Assembly: GCF_018687715.1 (NCBI RefSeq)
Contig: NC_056766.1
Coordinates: 3,352,001-3,416,000, forward strand
Reading direction: 5' to 3'
From: Carya illinoinensis
Taxonomy: Eukaryota; Streptophyta; Magnoliopsida; Fagales; Juglandaceae
DNA length: 64,000 nt
Numbering within the stretch: position 1 is the stretch's first letter; each line of letters begins with the position of its first letter. Under the pieces are notes generated by a model. That model ran no database searches and was not told the origin of the DNA. It worked only from the letters and a program-made list of their open reading frames with translations. Positions 10,265 through 23,453 of the stretch are shown here, piece after piece. A program made the position numbers and the translations under genes.

Positions 10265-10815
10265 TCTTAGCTTGATTTGGATAAAGAGATGCTTCTATCT
10301 CATTTTATCTCAATATCCAAACACTACAAATACAAACATTTTTAATTTTTTTTAATTAATTTTTTTATAGCAAACCAAGAACTTCATTAATAAAAAGGAC
10401 ATTACAGACATAAATCAAACCACAAGGCTTGAGATAAAAGGGACAAGCACTTTTAATCTAATATCACTTAATTACTATAACTTTTATAAACACCACAAAC
10501 ACAAATACTTTTCTTTTAATATTATTTAATTATTGCAACTTTTCCAAACTTTAAAAAAAAAAAAAAACAAAACATAATTTAACTTTTATAAATCTTAAAA
10601 CAAAAATTATATTCTAACAATATTTTAATTTTATAATATTTTAATTCAACTTTTTCTTTCTCATTTATTAAAAACCCATAAAATATTTTAATTCAAACCA
10701 TTTCACTACTATTCACACATCATCTGATCACTACAATTCACAAATCATCTCATTACTATTTATAAACTATCTCAATTCATCTAATCTAAACTCACTATCC
10801 AAACTAGCTTGTAAA
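10265..10815. mobile_element. MITE, GTTTGGATA family, with a LINE tail nested inside
   Basis: The left end (TAGCTTGATTTGGATAAAGA) and the right end (CTATCCAAACTAGCTTG) are inverted relatives. The interior has the family's CATCTCATTACTATTTATAAAC-type motifs. It is longer than its relatives because about 95 bp of other DNA sits at 10355-10452. No coding capacity. Confidence 0.6.
10355..10452 (-). mobile_element. LINE 3'-end fragment
   Basis: On the minus strand this reads as a short 3' untranslated stretch with TTTATTAATGAAGTTCTTGG followed by CTATAAAAAAATTAATT, the form of a 5'-truncated plant L1 tail. It interrupts a MITE. A target duplication was not resolved. Confidence 0.4.
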
Positions 10816-12044
10816 GAATCCTAAGACTCAAGAACTGTGGAAAAGGCTAGCTAAATAAAAATAAAGGAGAAAGTAAATGATCCGTCAAAAGATGATCCCT
10901 TACCCAAAGGCAAAAGTAGGAATAACGTCAGAAATCATGTTTATAACTTTGAAAAAGCAAAAGATTTCCCATAATTAATCAAGATCAATTGAAATAAAAA
11001 ATTGCACTAAAATGGGAAATTACAGAGAGGAGGGTGACTTCATTCATAGTAGGCCATAATCTATCATCCTACGTTATACCTAACCTTTAGCTGAGCATCA
11101 CACCACTTTGGAATATTAATTAGTTTAACCCTTTTGTTAATTTAATAAGGTCCAACGATCCACTTTTTCTTCATTCGTTATATATAGTGTTATAATTTCA
11201 GACCTCTCACAAATAAATACTTAAAGAATCAAATTAACGTAACTAATTGTAATATACAGTTAATATTAAACAACAAACAATCAAAACACCAATAAAATAT
11301 ATGATTAACGTGATCGGTTTAGTTTTCTATTTTAAACACGTTAGATACATGAAACCACATTATATACTCATGCAAGATCAAAATAAAAGCAAGAATAATA
11401 TAAAAAAAATGTGAAATCAACATAAGAAATTACGTGGTTTGACCGTAATGGTCTACATTCACGACACAAACAGTCTAGGAGTCTTTATTATTGAAGAATG
11501 CATCAAAACTTAAGTTTACAATCACTTACAACCGTTGATCACCGTACAAAATATGGATTGACTTTTTCGTATTATCCTCTAACGAAACCATACCATAAAA
11601 CACACTTGATCATCTCCTCAAGCTCCAATTTGATCTTGGTAAGACTAGGGTTTGAAAACCCCTTCCGTTTCCTTCCCAGGATTGTGGCTTCAATTTAGTA
11701 AAGTGACTTGCGCTCATTGATTCACGAAGGCACACTTGCCTTATATAGAAATACATATTTACAAACTTGCCATTAATCAAATATTTACAAAAATGCCATT
11801 ACTGAAATACAAATATAATGAAAACGGCAATGCCATGCTCCATAAATGGCATCTTCATATACACTCATTCACTTTAAAAAAAAAAAAAAAAAAAAAAAAA
11901 ACTTGACAGATCTTCAACATATAGGTTTCTCAAATACTTATAAATTCATAGTAAGCCAATGGCAGGCACTGGCGGTGGTCGCATGCACGTATAGAGTGTA
12001 ACTTTTATCGTGCCTTACTCATGGAGTATCTACTAGCTAGGGGC
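10816..12044. other. WAK flank copy, gene-free
   Basis: The part at 10860-11010 matches 35440-35590, with the shared phrase GTCAAAAGAT(GAT)CCCTTACCC followed by AAGCAAAAGATTTCCCAT. The rest holds no recognised gene. A poly-A run lies at about 11877-11901. A 66-codon open frame near 11500 has no recognisable features. Confidence 0.5.
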
Positions 12045-12250
12045 TAGGACTGTTCATACGGGCCGGATTTTATTCGGTCTGGCCTGGAACCCAGATAACC
12101 GGATTTCCAGTTCCGGTTATCGGACCGGGTCAAATCCGGTTCGAAATCCAGATTTTAGAAAACCGGATTAATCCGAACCGGGTACCTGATTTAAAACCCG
12201 GTACCCGGGTTATAAAAAGAAAGATTACCAGTTGACTCCCGGGTAGGGTT
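12045..12250 (+). mobile_element. Truncated hAT-like element (CCGG-rich end)
   Basis: It begins TAGGACTGTTCA, one base different from the TAGGGCTGTTCA terminus of the complete element at 25073-25848. It continues with the same CCGGATTTTAT.CGG, CCGGTTCCGG-like and GGTACCCGG phrases to about 12215. The right half is missing. Confidence 0.75.
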
Positions 12251-12835
12251 TGCAAATTGCGTTTGTATTGCTTTCTCGATCAATTGACTCGTATATTATA
12301 AGTATGAAATATTCATGCTCTATTGGAATATATATAAATTAATTATGAACCCTTAAAAAAGGCAATTACCTAATTAATTAGATTCCACTACTCCGCCAAG
12401 GAAAAAGCAAACTACAAAAACATGAACACTAGAGATAAAATCCAGTACTGGTACAAAATCCAATACAGGAGTACCAGTACTGGATTTAGCTAAAAGCTTT
12501 AATTGTAAAGTGTGAAAAAGCTAATAATTCATTTCACTAAATACTCACATGAAAAGCTTTAAGGATCAATAGATAGAACACGTACGTTACATTGAAATCA
12601 CTCAAAAGAGAATATCAAATATATACATATCATAGCACTGAACCACGTCGTACATGAACATGCCTAATAAAGCTATGATGATCACATTCTTTCAATCTTA
12701 AAACATGCATACAAGGAGACCGATCGAATTTCCTTTCATTGAGCAGAAAACCCAAAAAAGAAACGTCCAGAAAGTTATTGTTCAGGTTAGAGAGATAAGA
12801 AAAGATGGTGAAGCTAGAAAGCATCTGAAGAATCT

Positions 12836-12906
<71 letters not shown>

Positions 12907-13105
12907 AGGGGTTGGGAAGAGATCGGATTGGAAGAAAGAAGGGGGTTGAGAGCCAGAAAGAGAAAGTAAGGTAGCACTAGTTGGCCATGGTGAGAGGCAA
13001 AAAAGCAACCGGAGAAAATGAGTGGGGATGGCTATCGATGAGTGGTGATCATGATGAATGTCGACAAGAGATAGGCTATGCTAGCCTTCGATGAGGGTGA
13101 ACAAA
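12251..13105 (-). other. 3' flank of the intact WAK gene
   Basis: Downstream DNA of the 13106-16092 gene. It is closely repeated at 20680-21263 and 38550-39219 after the other two gene copies, showing that the 3' flank was duplicated with the gene. It contains a long GA microsatellite. Frames crossing the microsatellite are repeat artefacts. Confidence 0.7.
12837..12903 (+). repeat. (GA)n microsatellite in WAK 3' flank
   Basis: About 33 GA units. The same position downstream of the other copies has about 37 units (38943-39016) in the intact gene and only about 7 units (21063-21076) in the pseudogene. Confidence 0.97.
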
Positions 13106-15082
13106 TTATCTAGCATCATTATCTGTTGGTTTCACCACTTGATTTCTCATGCTGTCATCCGCAACAGTGGTATTGGTAGAAGAGCTACCGATGTCAACAT
13201 CAATTCCCAAAGAATGTGTAGGTGCATTTGGCAAGTGTTTAGTCTGTTGTGTGTCGGGATCAACCTTTTTCAATGAGTGTTTTTCTGAAAGTCTTAATCC
13301 CTCCAGCTCGTTTGTTACTTGCTTCATACTAGGTCTATCCTCCCCTCTTACCTTTAAACAATTTTTTGCTATATTAGCAACTTCCATTATTTCCTCAAAA
13401 TTACCTTCATTGAGAATGCGATCATCAATAATTTGAAGTAGGCGATCCTCTTTCATTGCAGTTTCAAAATACATCGCAAGATTTCTTTCACTTTCAGGCC
13501 TAAACATGGAAACCGCCTTCTCACCTGTTAGTAGCTCTGCCATGACAACACCAAAACTATAGACATCACTTTTTTCAGTTAATTGGCTAGTATGGAAGTA
13601 TTCTGGGTCTAGGTACCCCAAAGTTCCCAACACCACAGTTGTTAATTGTGTGTGGTCAAGAGGAACCAATCTTGAAGCTCCAAAGTCAGACACTTTTGCT
13701 GTGTGTTTATCATCCAGAAGTATATTTGTAGTTTTCACATCTCTATGTATAATTGACATAGAAGTCTCAAAATGTATGTACGCTAGGGCTCCTGCAGTTT
13801 TTGATGCTATCTTCATACGCTTTTCCCATGAGAGCGAGGATGATAGGTTTTTATCATGAATATGGTCATAAAGTGTCCCATTTGTGATGAATTCATATAC
13901 TAGTAAGGGTACTTCAGTCTCAAGGCAACAACCTATTAACTTAACCACATTCTTATGGTTAGTTTTAGTAAGCACAAGCACTTCATTTATAAATTGCTCT
14001 ATCTGGTTCTCATCAACAACATTGGATTTCTTAATGGCAACCACTTTATCATCTGATAAAACTCCTTTATAAACAGTTCCAAAGCCTCCATGACCTAGGA
14101 CTCTACTTTTATCATAGTTGTTAGTAGCCTTTTCAAGCTCTTCTGCGCTAAAGATTTTGGTTGGCTCAACAGATTCTTTGTGACTCAAGAGTTGTTGTCG
14201 TAAGATTAGGCCACCATTTTGTTGGAAGAACTTCTGTTTCAGTTTTATTTGCTTTTTTCTTTGCCTTACTGAATATACCCATGAACTTCCCACAACTAGG
14301 ATCAAGAGGCTTATCAAGCTGACACCTGTAAATGTTCAAGCATGCATTTCGACCACATAGAATGTATCTCAATTTCTCCTTCAATCAGTAACAAAGACTT
14401 CAACAAAGTTAAGATTTCAATATGTAATATATAAAAATGTCCTACAAGGAGTATAGTTGAGTTTCGAGTTTTAAGTACTTAGCTAGTGATCATGATTAAA
14501 AAGAAGAAAGATTTAAAGCCTAGTTGTAGCTAGTTACTGTTGGAGAAGCAAAGATATATCTTCCATTAGCGGATTTCAACCACGTTTCATACTAAAGCTA
14601 AGGTTACAAATTAACTTACCCATCTTAAAACATTAATTTTCTTATCTTAAAAGACTTTTGCATTAATCAAAATGGTTCATTTTAGACCAAATTATAATTA
14701 TTGCATGGGAAGTGAGTGAGGTAATTGGTAAACCAAATCCATCATGCATGTATATATGTAGTTAGTAAATTAACAAGAAAAAAGAAAATAAAAGAGACGA
14801 GTAGTACTGTAATAGCACCATTCCTATATATGTTATACATACCCAGGGCAATAATGATGCTCATGGATTGACTGAGTTTTCCACGAGTAGTACATTTGTA
14901 GCTCCCGTTAGTGTTGGTACATGTTGCAGTAGCATTGCAGGGATTCGGACTATCTTTGCACTCATCAATATCTGAAACACATGAGCACCACAACTAGCCC
15001 GTCATCATCGAAATACAGCCTTAATAGTTTGCTCATTTAACAAGTACAACAACTGATTAATTTTCTCATCCAAAATGAGTTC

Positions 15083-15148
<66 letters not shown>

Positions 15149-16092
15149 TAAAGTAAACTGAATGAGTACAACATTAATTAATTACCTTGGCAACTGTCAT
15201 CATGCCCATCAGGAAGGTATGGGTTCCCTTGATAACCTGGGGAGCACTTGCAAATATACCCAAGACCGTTGCTGGATTCGAAACAATTACTATACGTTGC
15301 GCTGCATAAATAGCTTCTCATATTTTTCCGAGCATCTTTGCACGTCTTATTTCCAATCGCCCAATTAAGCACGAGGGGTACAGTCTTCCTGTTCATTAAA
15401 TTTTCAAAATCTAAGGTGGAAAAGGTGTATGCCTGTGTTTCCCCTATAAAACCTATACCACATGATTTCCCCGAGGTTTTCCTGGATCCATTAGTGTAAA
15501 TGCTCTGAATGTTGAAATTATAATTCGTTGCTCCTTTTGGGATAGCAGAATGGCAACAGCCAAGGCCAGAGCAAGCGCCGTTAACCAAACCGGAACCATT
15601 GCCACAGAATGATATGCACCCAGACATGAACGTATAATCTTGTCCCTGCAAGCTACTTATGTAGGCGAAAAAGTTACAACCGACGGCAAAGATGCTGTTC
15701 TTCTCAAGTGAGATGCTAAATTTTGACAAGTTGAGCAAGGCAGAGATGCGGCGGAGACTAGGCTGATTATCATACACTGGCCAATATTCGCAACGACGGA
15801 ATACCAAGTTTGAGACTCGAAGTTCACCATCATCAAGAGAGATGTTGAGGACATCTATATTAAAATCAACGCCCAGAAATGGTTTTGGGGGCTGGAAAGA
15901 GTGGTCACAGATGATGAGAAAAGATGGATCAAGGTAGCAGCCCTTGCCTATGCCAAATGGGTAGGGGATATTAACAGATCCGCATGTGCGGTTGCAGCTC
16001 GGATTATTGGGTTGAGATGCTGCTAAAACTAGGACCCCAGCAATTAGCAGTAGCAGCACTACTTGTTGCAAAAGCTTTCCATGCAAAGCCAT
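13106..16092 (-). CDS. WAK-like receptor protein kinase, 751 aa, complete
   Basis: Three exons: 16092-15186, 14971-14843 and 14325-13106. All junctions are GT-AG and phases agree (G|AT and G|GT split codons). Residues 1-27 are a signal peptide. The GUB_WAK region starts with CNRTCGSVNIPYPFGIGKGCY, and a cysteine-rich EGF-like segment (CKCSPGYQGNPY) closes exon 1. Exon 2 encodes DIDEC plus four EGF cysteines. The membrane helix (IIIALG..SLISLLILVVGSS) spans exons 2 and 3. The kinase has the glycine loop GHGGFG (about 423-428), VAIKK (Lys 444), HRDVKTTN (539-546), DFG (559-561) and GYLDPEYF, so all catalytic residues are present. It is an RD kinase expected at the plasma membrane. The EGF exon is 48 nt shorter than in the sister gene at 39220 and lacks the last two cysteines. 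The start ATG is in good context (G at -3 and +4). Confidence 0.93.
15089..15144 (+). repeat. (GA)28 microsatellite in intron 1
   Basis: A 56-bp pure GA run lies in intron 1 of the WAK gene, about 45 bp downstream of the exon 1 donor. The sister gene lacks it at the equivalent place. Confidence 0.97.
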
Positions 16093-18083
16093 GGCCTACC
16101 TCCTTTTATGTCTTTCTGTGCTTCGATTTGAAATAAATTTATCTTTCTATGCGCCTCCCTCTTATAAAAGAAGCTGATATGGAGAGACTTTAAGTCTGGC
16201 TGATGAACAGTTAGAAAGGACCTAAGGTAGATAATAAGAAGCATTAAAAATACATAAATCAATAAAATTATTTTCAGGTTGGTAGGAGGATTTATTTATT
16301 TTTGATAGGTAGGTTGGTAGGAGTATTTATTATATAAAAGAAAGCTTAACTTATTTCTTCAGCCAAAGTAAAAGTTGAAAAACTCAAGCTTTTCTATTAT
16401 TATTAGAGGGTTGATTAATTTCGCTTTGATGTTTGATTTGTATCCTTAATAAGCTTATCAAATTTCCAAATTTAAAAAATATTTTCAAAAGAAACATTTA
16501 TAAACTATACATTTATTCATGGATCAAGATATATATCTCAATACTTAAATAGTATACAACTAGACGTGCACAAGACTAGGACAGCAGAACAGGTCATGTA
16601 CATCACCACAACCAGAACAGCAGTATTCAGGCAGCAGCATGATAAGCAGGGCGCCATGGCTAGCTGTAAACATCTAACCTTGCACAACCTAAGAAGAATG
16701 ATATTGATGTACTTGACAACATGAATTTGAGATTGAAGAATTGTATGATGTTGACAAGAAGCAGCTCGAGTTGCAGAAGAGAGAAACAGACAAAAACAAG
16801 CAGTTATAACTTCAGACTAACCATAAACAAATCATTGCACTTTTGACACATTGAACACAGAGAGCAAGACCTGAGAAAGACTGCAAGGGGCAGTGTTCTC
16901 ATGAATAGATACTTTAGCCTTTAGATTATTTGACTCCTCATTTTCAGGAAAGTAAAACGGAGTCTTTTTTTGAGCAATAAAAGGAAAAAGTCATTAATTC
17001 CAGGGAATCAGATAACTTTCTCCATAGCAGGTGATCTATGATACTCATCTCTCGCTCTTGAGCAACTCGTTGGATTATCATGAGCCACTACGCTTCCTTC
17101 AGCTGCCACGCTTTCTCTTGATCTTTCGCTCTACGTTTTTTTCAAGAACTTTATACATTAACCCAGTTTCATTAAATAAGAACGAAGATAGATAACTAGC
17201 AAGACTTGTGTGTCCTCCAGCCAATTTATTCTTCTTTTTCCCCCTTACTGGCCGAAGGGGCCTACCATTCCACAGCTATCAATATAAATTTTTTCTTTTT
17301 TTAAATAATAGAAAAACACGAGTTTCAAAAAACAAAACAACCTCAAATTTAAGTGTTTTATTAGTTAATAGAGGAGCCTCCAGGCCGGTCGGGTGTTTCA
17401 CTTCATTTATACAAGCCAATGACAAGATGCCACGTAGGCGTTCCAGCAAATTACAATCTACACTCGCATACAGGTGAATATCTTATTTTGACAGCTCTTT
17501 TCCCCTCTCTCTCCCTCCCTCCCCCCACCCCGTCACCTGCTCTGCCCCCACCCTCTGTCGCTCTCTTTCTCTCCCTCTAGAATACGATTTGTGGTGATAG
17601 AAAAATACTGGCAGCTTCTACTATCTCAGAACATGTAAATATCCATATATGATTTGCATAGTTCTTCCTTCAAATTGAAATCCAGTTGTATGCATTTATA
17701 GCATGTGATGTACATAGCAGCATCAATGAAAAAACACATAATAGGCATGCATGTGGATGAAAGACGAAAAATCAATTTCAGAATGCCTTTGTCTCAATGA
17801 TTAACAATACTGGCAAGCATCAAATCTTATGGAAAATTGTGGTTTTAATATACAATCAGGGCTCAGCTTCTGGCTTTGGCACCAGAGATACATTTTGAGC
17901 TTCTGGCTTTTGCACAAGATACCCACTCTCTACCAGGCAAGATAACCTCCTTCCACTCACTGACTAGAAGCAGAATAAACCATACAATATATCACAAGAT
18001 AAATAACTTTATATGTAGAATAAACAAATAAACAACTTACAGATCAAGTGGGTTCGAGTGGGTTCCAGATCCAAATTAATCTC

Positions 18084-18255
18084 TTTGCTGCGTTTGGTTA
18101 ACTAAACCAATTCAATTCATTTTATTTAATCATTATAATTTTTTTCATTTCTAACACAAAATATAATAAATAGTTTAATTTTTTTAAATCTTAAAATAAT
18201 AATAATATTAAAAACTAATATTTTAAATTTTCATGACACATGATCGAAACCAACC
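18084..18255. mobile_element. MITE, GTTTGGTTAAC variant
   Basis: It starts GCTGCGTTTGGTTAACTAAA and ends with GATCGAAACCAACCCTTAG, a weak inverted partner. The AT-rich interior carries the AATCATTATAATTTTT phrase shared with the other family members. Boundaries are approximate. Confidence 0.45.
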
Positions 18256-18839
18256 CTTAGTCCTCTAAGTGTTACAATTTGACTGGTGGGTCTAAGAGTG
18301 AAACGGATTCTGGACCGGTTTGAAGCTTTTTCCTAATTAGTAATATAATATAATACAATACAACTAATTAAATTTATATTTTTTCACCGGCTTAAAGTTT
18401 TAGAATAATAAATTTTTGAATTTTTTTTGTATTTAGAAATGAAAAAAATATAATTGTAAGCAATTCTATATATTAATATGTGCACTCATCTAATATAATT
18501 GGTTAGAAAATAAGTTTTATTGAAAATAATGTCAATTTAAATTTTGAATATGAAGCCATAAATATTAGTACGCAGATTGATATGTAAGTTCATTTGTACG
18601 TAACAAAACTCTTTAGAAATTATACAATCCGGATGTATTGTTGAGTGTTATTCTTATGTAGAAACTAATTCCACCCTTTGTAATATTGTTCGTATATTAG
18701 CAAATAATAGTATTTAGGGATAAGTACGTAAATTAGTGAAGGGAGTTATGAACTTTTAAAACAGCAAATGGAGTACTCAAGAGGTAAACGCAAATTACTT
18801 TGATCCCACGTGTCTGCAAAAAGTTAGAAAAAAGAAAAT

Positions 18840-19205
18840 AAACGACAAAGCAAATGATTCAATAAAAGCTGTCTTTATAGAAAGCCAAAAGTAGGAAACT
18901 GCAGGGAAATTGCAAGCATGAGAGGAACACAGACTTCCATCACAGTAGGTCAATGATCCTCGCACATGAAAAATGTTTTGTAATTTTGAAAAGAGTGATG
19001 CTACGCTTACCGAAAAAGCAAATGATCCAATAAAAATTGTCTTATAGAAAGCCAAAAGTAGTAAAGTAGGAATGAAGGCAGTTTAATAATTTTGGATAAG
19101 CAAAAATTCTCCATCATGATGGACTGGCATAGAAAAAGTACAGGGAAATTGCTTGCATTAGAGGAACACAGACTTCCATCACATGAGTAGGTCAATGATC
19201 CCTCG
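18840..19205 (+). repeat. Direct duplication of a WAK upstream segment
   Basis: The segment GCAAATGATTCAATAAAAGC ... CACAGACTTCCATCACAGTAGGTCAATGATC occurs twice in tandem, about 18846-18960 and 19016-19200. The second copy carries about 60 bp of extra sequence that resembles other WAK flanks (AAGCAAAAATTCTCCATC). Confidence 0.7.
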
Positions 19206-19300
19206 CATTTCGATGTCCGGAATCTCTTTAGAATATTAGCCACATTCATAAGCTGCCCCACTACTTTTCCTTCATTTGCCAAAGGCTTCTCGAGAACTTT

Positions 19301-21263
19301 AAATATTCCACTCTCCTCTGGATTAAAGTAAAGAAATACGTAACTTTAAATATTTCCTCGCCTTGACCCACACGTAATAAATTTTCGGTCTTCCTTGTCT
19401 TTGCCGTAACCAACGTGGTTATTTTTCGTTTTCTTTAGATCCCTGTAGTTGCGCCAGGTTTCACGCATTATTTTCCACTCTCAGTGACCGCCGACCCACA
19501 TGTATTTTGTTTATTTCTTTGAATCCTTTTTTTCCGCCGAACCGAAGAATTTTTTATTTTTCTTCTCCATTTCCCTCCCAATAGCATATAATTTGTCCGC
19601 ACCAAATCTCTCACCTACCCTCAACGAATCTCTCCACAACTCTGTCATTCTTGACCTTTTTGATTCTCTTTATTTTTTTTATTTCTCGGACCAGCAACTC
19701 ACCCAGCACCATCGAGCTGCACCCGAGTCGAAAGCCTTTGTTCTACGCTACACAAAGCAGAGCACACACGAACCACCACCTTAAGCACATCCGACGGCAA
19801 TATTCATGCACCCTCCAAGCACCACCATGAGATCCAGCCGAATCAACCAGCTTTCTGTTTTCTTTCTAGGCCTGCCAACCAAAGCCCACCGTCCAATCAT
19901 GCTCGGCAGCTTGCAAATAACATCAAACCTCTGTTTTCGCCGATTAAAACAGAGCAAAGAGCATTGGCATTGGCTTGATCAAAAACCTAATCAAATGCAA
20001 AATATGACTTATTTCATCAAAACACAGCTGCATTGGGTTAGCCAAGGGAATAAGTGAGAAACTTTGAGCTACAGTAAAACTATGAGTTCCTTCATTATTA
20101 TCCGTGAATTTGCTGATCTATCTTTTTAACTTAGCTAGAGACGGGCAACTTTTCTATCTTTTTTCTTTTTCGTTTTCATTATTATTCTTCATTTGCTGAT
20201 CTGAAAATTATTTGTGCATTTTACGACTAAGGATAAAACCAAGATAAAAAATAATGCATTAAAACATTAACATCACGACTTCTATGCAAAAAGTAGGAGA
20301 AAGCTAATTAATTACCTACAAAAATATTTCTTATCCGAAGACTAGTCCACGATCGAGCAATAATGGAAGCATTCTGTTTTCTTTCCATTTCAGCCATAAA
20401 TAATAAATTAATTATTAAATTAGCAAGGGAAGGACTATACAAATGAAGTCTTTGGCGAGCAACGATGCTTTTCTCATGATGGGCTACAAGGAAAAGTTAT
20501 CATGAACACATACACGTACTAGTACTCTTAGATCAAGGTATTCCAATTAATATAATGTATTTAATTTGTGTATGGTATTGATGATGAATATTGTCAGAAA
20601 GTGTCACGAGGTAATTTGTCATGTCGATTAGGACCATTCTATATAGGTTATTTCCCCCAAGAATATCATTATATTGGAGTACCAATACTGGATTTAGCTA
20701 AAAGCTTTAATTGTAAAGTGTGAAAAGGCTAATAATTCATTTCACTAAACACTCACAAAAGCTTTCATGATCAATAGTGCTGCACATCTCATATGATAGA
20801 TAGAACGAGTTACATTGAAATCATTCAAAACAGAATATCAAATATGTACATATCACAGCACCAAACCACGTCGTACATGAACATGATAAAGCTATGATGA
20901 TCACATTCTTTCAATCTTAAAACATGCATACAAGGAGACCAAATTTCCTTTCATTGAGCAGAAAATCCAAAAGAGGAACCTTCGGAAAGTTATTGTTCAA
21001 GATTTGGAGGTCAGAGAGACAAGAAAAGATGGTGAAGCTAGAAAGCATGTGAAGAATCTATGGAGAGAGAGAGAGACCTAGGGGGTGGGAAGAGATCAGA
21101 TTGGAGGAAAGAAGGGGGTTGAGAGCCAAAGCCAGAAAGAGAGAGTAAGGTAACACTAGTAGGCCGTGGTGATTAGGGGCAAATAAACAACTGGAGAAAA
21201 TGAGTGTGGATGGCTAGCGATGAGTGGTGATCATGATGAATGTCGACGATGAGGATGAAAAAA
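19301..21263. other. Gene-free; right part is a pseudogene's 3' flank
   Basis: 19301-20680 holds two open frames of 80-95 codons (19500-19784, 19806-20057) without recognisable domains; I do not call them genes. From 20680 to 21263 the DNA is a close copy of 12470-13105, the 3' flank of the intact WAK gene, and belongs to the pseudogene at 21264. Confidence 0.55.
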
Positions 21264-23013
21264 TTATCTCACATCATTATTTGTTGGTTTCAGTAATTGA
21301 TTTCTCATGTTGTCATCCCTGACAATGGTACTGATAGAAGAGCCGCCGATGTCAAAATCAATTCCCAAAAATTGTGTAGGTGCATTGGGCAAGTGCTTAG
21401 TTTGTTGTGTTAATCAACCTTTTTCAATGAGTGTTTTTCCAAAAGTCTTAATCCCTCAAGCTCCTTTGTCACTTGCTTCATTCTAGGTCTATCCTCCCCC
21501 CTTACCTTTAAACAATTTTTTGCTATATTAGCAACTTCCATTATTTCATCAATGTTACCTTCTTTGAGAATGCAATCATCAATAATTTGAAGTAGGCGAT
21601 TCTCTTTCATTGCAGTTTTAAAATACATTGCTAGATTTCTTTCACTTTCAAGCCTAAACATGGAAACTGCCTTCTCACCTGTTAGTAGTTCTGCAACGAC
21701 AACACCAAAGCTATAGACATCACTTTTTTTCAGTTAATTGGCAAGAATGGAAGTATTCTGGGTCCAGGTACCCCAAAGTTCCCAACACCATGGTCGTTAA
21801 TTGTGTGTGGTCAAGAGGAACCAGTCTTGAAGCTCTAAAGTCAAACACTTTTGATGTGTATTTATCATCCAGAAGTATATTTGTAGTTTTCACATCTCTA
21901 TATATAATTGACATAGAAGTCTCAAAATGTATGTATGCTAGGGCTCCTACAGTTTCTGCTGCTATCTTCAGATGCTTTTCCCATGAGAGCAAGGATGATA
22001 GGCTTTTATCATGAATATGGTCAAAAAATGTCCCGTTTGTGATGAACTCATATACTAGTAAGGGTACCATGGTCTAAAGGCAACAACCTATTAACTTAAC
22101 CACATTCTTATGGTTCGTTGTAGTCAGCACAAGCACTTCATTTATAAATTGCTCGATTTGACTTTGATCAACAACATTGGACTTCTTAATAGCAACCACT
22201 TTGTTATCTGATAAAACTCCTTTATAAATAGTTCCAAAGCCTTCATGACCAAGGACTCTACTTTTATCATAGTTGTTAGTGGCCTTTTCAAGCTCTTCTG
22301 CACTAAAGATTTTGGCTGACTCAACAGATTCTTTGTGACTCAGGAGTTGTTGTCATAAAATTAGGCCACCATTTTGTTGGAAGAACTTCTGTTTCAATTT
22401 TAACCACATAGAATGTATCTCAATTTCTCCTTCAGTCACTAACAAAGACTTCAACAAAGTTGACATTTCAATATGTAATATATAAAAATGTCCCACAAGG
22501 AGTATAGTCGAGTTTCGAATTTTAACTTAGCCAGTGATCATGATTAAAAAGAAGAAAGATTTAAAGCCTACCTGTAGCAAGTGACTATTGGAGAAGCAAA
22601 GATCTTCCATTAGCGGATTTCAACCGCGTTTCATACTAAAGCTAAGGCTACAAATTAATGGTTATCTTAAAACATTAATTTTCTCATCTTAAAAGACTTT
22701 TGCATTAATCAAAATGGTTCATTTGAGACCAAATTAATTATTGCATGGGAAGTGAGTGAGGTAATTGGGAAACCAAATCCATCATGCACGTATATATGTA
22801 GTTAATACCATCGTTCCTATATATGTTATACATACCCAGGGCAATAATGATGATCTTGGATTGGCCTTTTTCGACTACAACCTGTTCCAGGCGGCATCAT
22901 CCCATCGCCTTCATATCCATTGGGACATATACATGCGTAGCTCCCGTTAGTGTTGGTACATGTTGCAGTAGCATTGCAGGGATTCCGATCAAGATCTTTT
23001 CACTCGTCAATAT
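21264..23013 (-). pseudogene. WAK-like kinase pseudogene (EGF and kinase exons only)
   Basis: It is a close copy of exons 2 and 3 of the intact genes with many breaks. The EGF exon (23013-22836) has TGA in place of the first EGF cysteine (DIDE*) and one extra base near its end (178 nt against 177). Exon 3 has lost its 5' part with the membrane helix, starting at about 22400. A TGA replaces Arg in the segment equivalent to LILRQQ, a TAG replaces Glu in CCLETEVP, an extra T in a T-run near 21727 shifts frame, and a small deletion near 21413 truncates the tail. Kinase motifs (GYLDPEYF, a decayed HRD as YRD, FDF for SDF) remain readable. Exon 1 is absent. Confidence 0.93.
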
Positions 23014-23453
23014 CTGAAACACGTGAGTACTACAGTTAGTCCGTCATCATCGAAATACAGCCTTAATAGTTTGCTAATTTAACAAATGACCCAAGTCATA
23101 TTTATAACTTTGAATAATTAATTAAGCAAAAGATTCCCCATCATAATACATGGACTATGATCTTGACTTCCCTCATAGTTTATAGGTCTATGGACTATGA
23201 TCCTCACCTAATTACGCTCTTGAGCAACTTCTTGGAATATTAATTAGCCTATTCCTTCACCTCCCTCATGACTTTTTCCTGTAAGGTTTGAGAGAAAAAT
23301 TTAATAATAAAAGAATTATTAGAATACTAACTTCTCATCATCATTAATCAAGTATTCGCAAGAACTGATTATTTTTTAATTGTGAACACTCACAGATTTC
23401 TACATAGATGTTTTCAACCTATCTCTTTATTTTCATTAATGTATGTGGCTAAT

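Larger units (their letters stand above)
16093..19300 (-). other. Upstream block of the intact WAK gene (duplicated at 44.9-48.4 kb)
   Basis: This holds the presumptive promoter of the 13106-16092 gene. Segments at 16140-16310, 16570-17200, 18600-18720 and 18780-19230 align in order with 44990-45140, 46330-47010, 47930-48030 and 48060-48390, so the whole block was duplicated. About 17200-18080 has no obvious partner and includes a pyrimidine-rich stretch (17495-17580). No gene is recognised in it. Confidence 0.6.

Noticed and set aside
12630..12977. 115-codon serine/leucine-rich frame, and its partners at 12705 and 38782-39151
   Set aside because: They are translations of the GA/CT microsatellite.
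19500..20057. Two frames of 83-94 codons
   Set aside because: No start context, domain, splice support or relative in the duplicated block; treated as non-coding.
22836..23013. Functional EGF exon of a third WAK gene
   Set aside because: A stop replaces the first cysteine, one extra base shifts the frame, and no exon 1 is found upstream.
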